The notes under the pieces are model-generated. The model ran no database searches. It had not been told where the DNA came from and saw nothing but the letters and a program-made list of their open reading frames with translations. Below, in pieces: positions 1 through 6,079 of a stretch of DNA of 14,242 nt. The DNA is from Allopontixanthobacter sp041741895 (lineage in GTDB: Bacteria; Pseudomonadota; Alphaproteobacteria; Sphingomonadales; Sphingomonadaceae), in assembly GCA_041741895.1 (NCBI GenBank), contig JBGSJO010000001.1, positions 1 through 14,242 of the forward strand, in the 5' to 3' direction. The translations under genes were made by a program, and so were the position numbers. Each line of letters opens with the position of its first letter. Within the stretch, counting starts at the first letter, position 1.

Positions 1-1795
1 GCGCGTCGGGGTGGCGGGTCTGAATCAGCACCTCGCCCGGTTTCGCGCCGCGTCCCGCACGGCCCGCGACCTGCGCCATTTGCTGATAGGTCCGCTCCGC
101 TGCGCGCAGATCGCCGCCTTCCAGGCCCAGATCGGCATCGACCACCCCAACCAGCGTGAGTTCCGGGAAATGGAACCCCTTGGTGACCAGTTGCGTGCCG
201 ACAATCACGTCGATCGCCCGTTCTTCTGCCTGTTTGACGAAAGCCGCCGCCTTTTCCGGCGAATTTAGGGTGTCGGAAGTAACCAGCGCCACCCGCGCTT
301 CCGGCATGATTTCGGCAACTTCGTCCGCTATCCGTTCCACGCCCGGACCGCAGGCGACCAGGCAATCGGGCTCCCCGCATTCGGGACACGTTGGCGGCGG
401 CCGGGTTTCGTGGCCGCAATGGTGGCAAGACAGGCGATTGGACAGCCGGTGTTCGACCAGCCACGCGCTGCAATTGGGGCATTGGAAACGGAACCCGCAA
501 TGGCGGCACAGCGTCAGCGGGGCATAGCCGCGGCGGTTGAGGAACAGCAGCGATTGCTCGCCGCGTTCCAGCCGCAGTTTTAATTGTTCGACCAGCCGGG
601 GGGCGAGCCACCGGCCACGCTCCGGCTTTTCTTCGGTCAGATTAATGATGTCGATCGCCGGCATGCTCGCGCCGCCGAACCGGCTAGGCAGTTCCAGCCG
701 CTCGTAAATTCCGCTTGTCGCCATGTGCAGGCTTTCCAGCGCGGGTGTGGCGCTGGCCAGGATCACCGGCACAGCTTCGAAATGGCCGCGCATCACCGCC
801 ACGTCGCGGGCGTTATAGCGCACGCCTTCGCCCTGCTTGAAACTGACCTCGTGCGCCTCGTCCACCACTATCAGCCCAAGGCGCCTGTAAGGCAGGAACA
901 AGGCAGAGCGCGCGCCGACCACAACTTGCGCCGTGCCATTTGCAATCGCCCGCCACGCGCGGCGGCGTTCGGTGGATTTCAGGCTGGAATGCCAAACCAC
1001 GGGCGGCGTGCCGAAGCGGTCTTCGAACCGGCGCAGGAACGCCTCTGTCAGAGCGATTTCGGGCAGCAGCACGAGGATCTGCTTGCCCATCCGCAGCGCC
1101 GCAGCGAGCGGTTCGAAATAGGTTTCGGTCTTGCCCGAACCGGTCACCCCGTCGAGCAGGAAAGGAGTGAATTTTTCTGCCTGGACTGCCTCGATAAAGC
1201 GGTCTGCAACGCTCTGCTGGTCTGCGCTCAGGACCGGCTGTGCGAAATCGGGGTCGGGCGGAGCATAAGGCCGGTCGATATCGACCTCTACCGGTTCCAG
1301 CGCCCCTTGATTGACGAGCCCGCGCAGCACCCCTTCGCTGACGCTGGCAAGTTCGGCCAGTTCGCGGATAGTCGCCTGTTCGCCCTGCAAGGCGTCCAGA
1401 GCCACGGCGCGCTGCGGGGTCATCCGTTCCGGCTCGGTCCCGCTCAGCCGGTATTCCACCATGGTCGATGGCCCGCGCAATGCACCGCCCGATGCCAGCA
1501 CCATCCGCGCGACTGCGGCGATCCGGGCGCAGTAATAATCGGCGGTCCATTCGATCAACCGGCGCAGTTCGCTGCGCAGCGGCGGCACCGGCAGCACTTC
1601 GATCAGGGCGCGCAATTTATGGTCGGGAACGGACTCGGATGGCAGCCGGCCCTCCTCCCACACGATCCCGATGATTTGGCGCGGCCCCAACGGCGCGACC
1701 ACGACCGAGCCGGGTTCGACGATCATGCCGACGGGCACCTTGTAATCCAGCGGACCAAGTGCGGCGTTGAAATGGAGGAGTCTGGCGCGGTTCAT
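1..1795 (-). CDS. priA: Primosomal protein N' (replication restart helicase PriA), 3' end cut off by window edge
   Basis: PriA is a 3'-5' DNA helicase that recognises stalled forks and reloads the replisome. The frame reads from an ATG at 1795 leftwards without a stop for 598 codons. The N-terminus (MNRARLLHFNAALGPLDYKV) is the DNA-binding domain start typical of alphaproteobacterial PriA. Walker A is GVTGSGKT with Lys222. The Walker B/DEAH box is VVDEAHEVSFKQ with Asp312; many PriA proteins have DEEH here. Four Cys pairs form the zinc-binding insert: CRHC, CPNC, CHHC and CPEC. The helicase C-terminal motifs GTQLVTKGFHFP and AQVAGRAGRG follow. Family members are about 700-735 residues, so roughly 110-130 C-terminal residues lie outside the window. 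No clear Shine-Dalgarno precedes the ATG; a TAGAAT (-10-like) lies one base upstream on this strand, so a leaderless message is possible. It is divergent from the lipoprotein gene at 1844. Confidence 0.96.
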   Translation of the reverse strand, partial: MNRARLLHFNAALGPLDYKVPVGMIVEPGSVVVAPLGPRQIIGIVWEEGRLPSESVPDHKLRALIEVLPVPPLRSELRRLIEWTADYYCARIAAVARMVLASGGALRGPSTMVEYRLSGTEPERMTPQRAVALDALQGEQATIRELAELASVSEGVLRGLVNQGALEPVEVDIDRPYAPPDPDFAQPVLSADQQSVADRFIEAVQAEKFTPFLLDGVTGSGKTETYFEPLAAALRMGKQILVLLPEIALTEAFLRRFEDRFGTPPVVWHSSLKSTERRRAWRAIANGTAQVVVGARSALFLPYRRLGLIVVDEAHEVSFKQGEGVRYNARDVAVMRGHFEAVPVILASATPALESLHMATSGIYERLELPSRFGGASMPAIDIINLTEEKPERGRWLAPRLVEQLKLRLERGEQSLLFLNRRGYAPLTLCRHCGFRFQCPNCSAWLVEHRLSNRLSCHHCGHETRPPPTCPECGEPDCLVACGPGVERIADEVAEIMPEARVALVTSDTLNSPEKAAAFVKQAEERAIDVIVGTQLVTKGFHFPELTLVGVVDADLGLEGGDLRAAERTYQQMAQVAGRAGRGAKPGEVLIQTRHPDA

Positions 1796-1843
1796 AATTC
1801 TAGGGCCATATGGGCGCTGCGCTGGTGAGGCGGCAAGGCAAGG

Positions 1844-2545
1844 ATGACCGAAATGAACGATTTAATCGAAATGAGGACGGGACGGCGCGCGTTCATGGTT
1901 GGCTTGTCCGCCACAACGCTGCTGGCGTTGCCGGGCTGTGCGACCATGCCCGGCTACGGCTTTACCGAGGCGATCCGGCGGTTGCTGATGCTGTCGAGCG
2001 AGCGCGCCTTTGCCCGGCTGACCGCCGATGGCGGGTTCTGGGATCAGCAGGTCGCGCAGATCGGGCTTGCCAATTTGCTGGGGACGCGCGGGGATGTGCT
2101 GTCCTCCATCCTTAGCTCCAGCCTGTTCAAATCGCGGCTGAATGATGCATTCGCCGATGTCGCGATCGAAGGCTCGTATCGGGCTGCGCCGGTGGTGGCG
2201 GATGCCGTGCGGGCGATCGGGATCGAAAATGCGGTGGCGCTGGTGCGCGGCGGACCGACCGCAGCGACCGGTTTTCTGCGCAATGAACTGAGCGGACAAT
2301 TGATTGAAGTGATGGTTCCGGAAATCGGCGGAGCTCTGCGCGCAGCGCAGGATCCGCTGGTGGGCCAGGCGCTGTCTGCGCTTACCGGGGTGAATCTGGG
2401 CCAGGTCGCCAATAATTTCGGCACCCGGGTCAACGATGTGATCTGGGACGAGATTGCTCGCGAGGAAAGCGCGATTCGCGCCGATCCGCGCAGCACGAAC
2501 GATCCGGTGATTATTGGAGTGTTCGGGGCCGAGGCCAAGCTTTGA
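1844..2545 (+). CDS. DUF4197-type exported lipoprotein with twin-arginine-like signal
   Basis: This 233-residue protein resembles the DUF4197 family, whose biochemical role is unknown. The N-terminal signal combines a twin-arginine-like stretch (TGRRAFMVG, Arg14-Arg15), a hydrophobic core and a lipobox-like LPGC with Cys32, so export and lipid attachment are likely. Pro at the -2 position of the lipobox is less usual. The mature part is an alpha-helical alternation of Ala, Leu and Val with few charged clusters (GLANLLGTRGDVLSSIL; SRLNDAFADVAIEGSYRAAP), as in DUF4197 members. Start choice: ATG 1844 follows the purine-rich GGCAAGGCAAGG, but ATG 1853 or ATG 1871 would also give a complete signal peptide. 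The gene is divergent from priA across 48 bases and is followed by a REP-like repeat. The family call rests on recalled sequence resemblance; export is well supported by the signal. Confidence 0.8.
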   Translation: MTEMNDLIEMRTGRRAFMVGLSATTLLALPGCATMPGYGFTEAIRRLLMLSSERAFARLTADGGFWDQQVAQIGLANLLGTRGDVLSSILSSSLFKSRLNDAFADVAIEGSYRAAPVVADAVRAIGIENAVALVRGGPTAATGFLRNELSGQLIEVMVPEIGGALRAAQDPLVGQALSALTGVNLGQVANNFGTRVNDVIWDEIAREESAIRADPRSTNDPVIIGVFGAEAKL

Positions 2546-2552
2546 TCGAAAC

Positions 2553-2633
2553 CGTCATGCCAGCGAAAGCTGGGATCGCTATAGGTAAAGTACGACCAGA
2601 TTGGATCCGATCCCAGCGTTCGCTGGGATGACG
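2553..2633. repeat. REP-like inverted repeat pair
   Basis: Two 25-base arms, at 2553-2577 and 2609-2633, are inverted copies of each other with two mismatches, separated by a 31-base spacer. Each arm is itself a small hairpin: the right one forms a perfect 9-bp stem around a TT loop (ATCCCAGCG/CGCTGGGAT, 2610-2629), and the left one is imperfect. The outer edges read CGTCAT/ATGACG. Read as protein in the other frames, the arms give the VIPANAGI-type peptides well known as artefacts of this repeat class. Elements of this kind are dispersed in intergenic DNA of many alpha- and gammaproteobacteria. Here the pair lies 7 bases after the stop of the lipoprotein gene, where it could also stabilise or end its transcript. 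There is no T-run, so a classic Rho-independent terminator is not supported. Confidence 0.8.
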
Positions 2634-2711
2634 AGGGGCGGGGGGTGGTGAAGGGAGCCGGGTCCGCATATAGCGGTAAGCGAATCTACATCGCCCAGCC
2701 GGAGCCGCATA

Positions 2712-3365
2712 ATGAAATTCTTCGCCGACACTGCCGAGATTGACGATATCAAGGAACTGGCCGCTACCGGCCTGCTCGATGGAGTGACCACCAATCCCAG
2801 CCTGATCGCCAAATCGGGCCGCGATTTCATGGAAGTGACCAGGGAAATCTGCGGGTTGACCAGTGGCCCCGTTAGCGCCGAAGTGGTCGCGCTGGATCAC
2901 GAGACGATGTTGAAAGAGGCGGAGGTCCTGCGCAAGATCGCGGACAATGTCTGCATCAAGGTTCCGCTGACGATTGACGGGCTGAAAACCTGCAAGGCGC
3001 TGACGGGCGAAGGCACGATGGTCAATGTCACGCTGTGTTTTTCCGCCAATCAGGCGCTGCTCGCGGCCAAAGCTGGCGCGACCTTCGTCTCGCCATTCGT
3101 CGGGCGGCACGATGACAACGGCGTCAACGGGATGGAACTGATCCGCGACATTCGTACGATTTACGACAATTACCTGTTCGACACCGAAATACTGGTCGCC
3201 AGCGTGCGCCACGCGACACACGTGCTGGAAAGCGCGCTGATCGGTGCCGACGTGATGACCGCGCCGCCCAAGGTGATCATGGCGCTGGCAAATCATGTGC
3301 TGACCGACAAGGGAATCGAGGGATTCCTGGCCGATTGGGCGAAGACGGGCCAGAGCATCCTGTGA
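2712..3365 (+). CDS. tal: Transaldolase, small TalC/FSA-like class
   Basis: A 217-residue class I aldolase of the single-domain (beta/alpha)8 transaldolase family. It is expected to transfer dihydroxyacetone between sugar phosphates in the non-oxidative pentose phosphate pathway, in the cytosol. Expected catalytic features are visible: Asp6, Thr26-Asn28 in GVTTNPSL, and the Schiff-base Lys83 in CIKVPLT. Two residues that distinguish transaldolases from fructose-6-phosphate aldolases point to transaldolase: Glu57 (SAEVVA, where FSA has Gln) and Phe129 (SPFVGR, where FSA has Tyr). The length matches the family and nothing is missing. GGAG at 2701-2704 sits 7 bases before the ATG. It is preceded by the REP-like repeat and followed after 52 bases by cobT. 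Automated annotation often names such proteins 'fructose-6-phosphate aldolase'. Confidence 0.93.
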   Translation: MKFFADTAEIDDIKELAATGLLDGVTTNPSLIAKSGRDFMEVTREICGLTSGPVSAEVVALDHETMLKEAEVLRKIADNVCIKVPLTIDGLKTCKALTGEGTMVNVTLCFSANQALLAAKAGATFVSPFVGRHDDNGVNGMELIRDIRTIYDNYLFDTEILVASVRHATHVLESALIGADVMTAPPKVIMALANHVLTDKGIEGFLADWAKTGQSIL

Positions 3366-3417
3366 AGTCGCTGGAATTGGAGCATGGATGGCTGTGAGGG
3401 AAAATTTCTAGGATTGC

Positions 3418-5247
3418 ATGGCTGACGAAACTCCTCTCGACCGTTTCAAGCAGGCCCTGACCGGTGCCAGCCGCGCGCTGGCGCGCGAACCGGAGGTGGA
3501 GGTTGCGTGGAGTGCGGACAATCCGGCGGCTAGCGGCAAGAGCTTCCGCGTGCCCCTGCCGGGCCGCAACCTGCCGCCGGAACAGGCGCGGGAAGCGCGC
3601 GGTTTTGCCGACAGTTTCTCGCTCAAATTGCGGCACCACAATCCTGCCCTGCACGGCAAGAACGCCCCGCCCGAACCGGTGGCGCGGGCGTGTTACGATA
3701 CGGTCGAACAGGTCCGTTACGAAGCGCTGGGGGCGAATAATTTTGCCGGAATCGCGGGCAATCTCGATGCCGCGACCGAATTGCGAGTCGCCTCGGACCC
3801 GATCGCCCGCGCTCAATCCACGGACGATGTGCCGCTGCAATCTGCGCTTGGCCTGATCCTGCGGGAAAAGCTGACCGGGCGGCCGATCCCGGCGCGTGCG
3901 CAGGCCGGGGTGGAGATGGTCCGCAATTTCATTGAAACCCGCGCCGGCTCGGATTTCGAAGCGCTCGCATTGTCGCTCGATGACCAGACCGCGTTCCAGT
4001 CGCTCGCACTCGATATGCTCCGCCATTTGGAACTGACCAAGGAAGAGGGCAACGACAGCGGCGAAGATGAGGACGGCGAGGACGAAGAGGGCGGCGAAGA
4101 CGGCAATGAGGATGATGGCAAGGACGATTCCGGCCAGAGCGATCCGCAAGCCGCCGACATGGCAGGCGAAACCTCCGACAGCGAGGAAGGCGACGGCGAT
4201 TCCGAGAGCGAGACCAGCTCCGAAGAAGAAATGAACGACGGCGAAGCGGGAGACGAGGGCGAGGAAGGCATGATGCCGGTCCGCCCCAACCGGCCGTGGA
4301 CCGATCTGCCCGATGATTTCGACTACAAGGTCTACACCACCCGCTTCGACGAAGAAGTCGAGGCGAGCGAATTGTGCGATCAGGAAGAGCTGGACCGGCT
4401 GCGCGCCTATCTCGATAGCCAGTTGCAGGGATTGCAGGGGATTGTCACCCGGCTGGCCAACCGGTTGCAGCGGCGGTTGATGGCGCAGCAGAACCGCAGC
4501 TGGGATTTCGACCAGGAAGAAGGAATTCTGGACGCGGCGCGGCTCGCCCGCGTGGTCACCATGCCGGGCCATGCGCTAAGCTACAAGGTCGAGCGGGATA
4601 TCGAATTCAAGGACACGGTGGTGACCCTGCTGATCGACAATTCCGGTTCGATGCGCGGGCGGCCGATCTCCATTGCCGCGATCAGCGCGGATATCATGGC
4701 GCGCACGCTGGAACGCTGCGGGGTGAAGGTGGAAATCCTCGGCTTCACCACCCGCACCTGGAAAGGCGGGCAAAGCCGGGAGGCATGGCTGGCCGAAGGA
4801 AAACCCGCGCATCCCGGCCGCCTCAACGATCTGCGGCACATCATCTACAAGAAGGCGGACGAGCCGCTGCGTCGCGCGCGCCGCAATCTCGGCCTGATGA
4901 TGCGCGAAGGATTGCTAAAGGAAAATATCGATGGCGAGGCGCTGCAATGGGCGCATTCCCGCCTGCTGGCCCGCCGCGAGGACCGCCGCATCCTGATGGT
5001 GATTTCCGACGGCGCACCGGTGGATGACAGCACGCTGAGCGTCAACAGCGCAGGCTATCTCGAAACCCATCTGCGCAAGACTATCGAATGGATCGAGAAA
5101 TTGTCCCCCGTCCAGCTGGTCGCCATCGGAATCGGCCATGACGTGACCCGCTATTACAAACGCGCGGTGACGATCATGGACGTGGAACAGCTTGGCGGCA
5201 CGATTATCGAACAGCTGGCCGATTTGTTCGAGGTGGAGGGCAAGTGA
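3418..5247 (+). CDS. cobT: Aerobic cobaltochelatase subunit CobT
   Basis: CobT works with the AAA+ protein CobS as the ATP-driven motor that helps CobN insert cobalt into hydrogenobyrinic acid a,c-diamide in the aerobic B12 pathway. It is analogous to BchD/ChlD of magnesium chelatase. The 609 residues show a conserved N-terminal helical domain (about 1-205), a strongly acidic low-complexity linker (about 210-284, rich in Asp, Glu, Gly and Ser) and a C-terminal von Willebrand A domain. The metal-dependent adhesion site begins at DNSGSM (407-412), and a second element is SDGAP (530-534). The C-terminus (VQLVAIGIGHDVTRYY, then VEQLGGTIIEQLADLF) is characteristic of the family. AGGA at 3410-3413 precedes the ATG; an upstream in-frame ATG (3388) is closed by a TAG at 3409. 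cobS does not adjoin it here. The downstream nitroreductase gene overlaps by 4 bases. Confidence 0.95.
   Translation: MADETPLDRFKQALTGASRALAREPEVEVAWSADNPAASGKSFRVPLPGRNLPPEQAREARGFADSFSLKLRHHNPALHGKNAPPEPVARACYDTVEQVRYEALGANNFAGIAGNLDAATELRVASDPIARAQSTDDVPLQSALGLILREKLTGRPIPARAQAGVEMVRNFIETRAGSDFEALALSLDDQTAFQSLALDMLRHLELTKEEGNDSGEDEDGEDEEGGEDGNEDDGKDDSGQSDPQAADMAGETSDSEEGDGDSESETSSEEEMNDGEAGDEGEEGMMPVRPNRPWTDLPDDFDYKVYTTRFDEEVEASELCDQEELDRLRAYLDSQLQGLQGIVTRLANRLQRRLMAQQNRSWDFDQEEGILDAARLARVVTMPGHALSYKVERDIEFKDTVVTLLIDNSGSMRGRPISIAAISADIMARTLERCGVKVEILGFTTRTWKGGQSREAWLAEGKPAHPGRLNDLRHIIYKKADEPLRRARRNLGLMMREGLLKENIDGEALQWAHSRLLARREDRRILMVISDGAPVDDSTLSVNSAGYLETHLRKTIEWIEKLSPVQLVAIGIGHDVTRYYKRAVTIMDVEQLGGTIIEQLADLFEVEGK
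5235..5239 (+). promoter_or_regulatory. Shine-Dalgarno fixing the GTG start of the nitroreductase gene
   Basis: GGAGG lies inside the last codons of cobT, 4 bases before GTG 5244. The GTG shares bases with the cobT stop (GTGA, 5244-5247). This combination supports the GTG start and translational coupling of the two genes. Confidence 0.6.
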
Positions 5248-5918
5248 ACGTGACCCAAGCCATTGCCACCCGCCGTTCCGTCCGCGCCTTTACCGATCAG
5301 CCAGTGGATCAGGCGGTTCTGAAGCGCGTGTTGGAGAAGGCGCAACGCAGCCCCAGTGGCGGGAACACACAGCCGTGGCACGCAGCCATGCTGACCGGCG
5401 AACCGATGGAGGCGCTGTTCCGTTCGGTGGCGGATGTCCTGCCGCAGGGCCGCGCGGCCCACACGCCCGAATATGACATTTATCCCGAGGGTCTGGACGG
5501 CAGCTATGAACAGCGCCGCCGCGGCGTGGGCGAGGATCTGTACCGCGCGCTGGAAATCACCCGGGAAAACAAGGCCGGGCGGCTGATGTGGTTTGCCAAT
5601 AATTTCCGCGCATTCGGCGCGCCGGTGCTGATGCTGGTCCATACGACGAAATATATGGGGCCGCCGCAATGGTCCGATATCGGCATGTGGCTGCAGACAA
5701 TCATGTTGCTGCTGCGCGAGGAAGGCCTGGATAGCTGCGCGCAGGAGGCGTGGGCGATGTATTCGGCGCAGGTTCGCGGCGCGGTGGAAATTCCCGGCGA
5801 TCACATTTTTTTCTGCGGCATGGCCATCGGCTACCGGGACACCGATGCGCCGGTGAATAATTTCGAGGTTGCGCGCGCGCGATTGGAAGAATGCGTCACC
5901 TGGCAGGGTTTTGACTGA
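5244..5918 (+). CDS. Nitroreductase-family FMN-dependent oxidoreductase (PnbA/NfnB-like)
   Basis: A 224-residue flavoprotein of the nitroreductase fold, expected to use FMN and NAD(P)H as a cytosolic dimer; its real substrate cannot be told from sequence. The FMN phosphate-binding start ATRRSVRAF (Arg10, Arg11, Arg14), the SPSGGNTQPWH motif (36-46) and the C-terminal FFCGMAIGYRD…APVNNF segment match the nitrobenzoate-reductase-like subgroup. Translation starts at GTG 5244, overlapping the cobT stop by 4 bases and preceded by GGAGG, so the two are co-translated. Because cobT is a B12 gene and BluB, which makes the lower B12 ligand, has the same fold, BluB was considered. However, the residue expected to be Asp in BluB's RRD motif is Ser12 here, and the rest matches ordinary nitroreductases. 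The link to B12 is therefore only by gene order. Confidence 0.9.
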   Translation: MNVTQAIATRRSVRAFTDQPVDQAVLKRVLEKAQRSPSGGNTQPWHAAMLTGEPMEALFRSVADVLPQGRAAHTPEYDIYPEGLDGSYEQRRRGVGEDLYRALEITRENKAGRLMWFANNFRAFGAPVLMLVHTTKYMGPPQWSDIGMWLQTIMLLLREEGLDSCAQEAWAMYSAQVRGAVEIPGDHIFFCGMAIGYRDTDAPVNNFEVARARLEECVTWQGFD

Positions 5919-5974
5919 ACGGCTGACCGGAATTCGGCAGTTAATGGGGTTTTCGCCTGATTTTGACTCGCGTT

Positions 5975-5990
5975 ATCCGCTTCGGCGGGT
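5975..5990. other. Short hairpin with TTCG loop
   Basis: ATCCGC-TTCG-GCGGGT can form a 6-bp stem (one G-T wobble) closed by the stable TTCG tetraloop. It lies 57 bases after the nitroreductase stop and 90 before the CHAT start. No T-run follows, so it is not a standard Rho-independent terminator. It may be part of a leader or mRNA end, or chance in GC-rich DNA. Confidence 0.3.
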
Positions 5991-6062
5991 CTATGCCTGC
6001 GAAATAATATAACAAGGTCGCAGTGACGGTTGTTTCGCCAATTTCGGCGGAATGCATTCCTT

Positions 6063-6070
6063 GAGGGGGG
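6063..6070 (+). promoter_or_regulatory. Strong Shine-Dalgarno supporting a TTG start
   Basis: GAGGGGGG lies 9 bases before TTG 6080. This TTG begins the frame exactly at the basic n-region of a clear signal peptide, which makes it the best start even though it is a rare initiation codon. Confidence 0.6.
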
Positions 6071-6079
6071 AAACCGGTC

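Larger units (their letters stand above)
5919..6079 (+). promoter_or_regulatory. Intergenic region likely holding the promoter of the CHAT-TPS operon
   Basis: These 161 bases are the only sizeable gap before the three-gene secretion operon, so its promoter should lie here. Visible elements are a TTGACT (5963-5968) resembling a -35 box and an AT-rich patch AATAATATAAC (6003-6013) that could hold a -10 box. They are not correctly spaced from each other, so no specific promoter is assigned. A short hairpin lies between them. Confidence 0.35.

Noticed and set aside
584..1828. Long plus-strand open frame opposite priA
   Set aside because: It is antisense to an unmistakable PriA frame with all helicase motifs; its protein is His-, Gln- and Arg-rich low complexity, typical of GC-driven shadow frames.
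1796..1843. Two full divergent promoters between priA and the lipoprotein gene
   Set aside because: Only 48 bases are available and no -35/-10 pair with correct spacing is visible; only an isolated TAGAAT next to the priA start.
2546..2711. Small coding gene in the lipoprotein-transaldolase gap
   Set aside because: Open frames here run through the REP-like arms and give the VIPANAGI-type artefact peptides.
3277..4572. 431-codon minus-strand open frame across the transaldolase/cobT junction
   Set aside because: It is a shadow of cobT, including the antisense of the acidic linker (runs of Ile, Leu, Val and Ala), and has no recognisable family.
5244..5918. Nitroreductase as BluB, the enzyme making the lower B12 ligand
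   Set aside because: The BluB RRD aspartate is Ser12, and the motifs SPSGGNTQPW and GMAIGYRD…APVNNF match ordinary nitroreductases.
5929..5952. GGAAT…GTT as a general-stress (EcfG-type) promoter
   Set aside because: The -35 is GGAAT instead of GGAAC, and the spacing to GTT is 15 bases, shorter than the usual 16-18.
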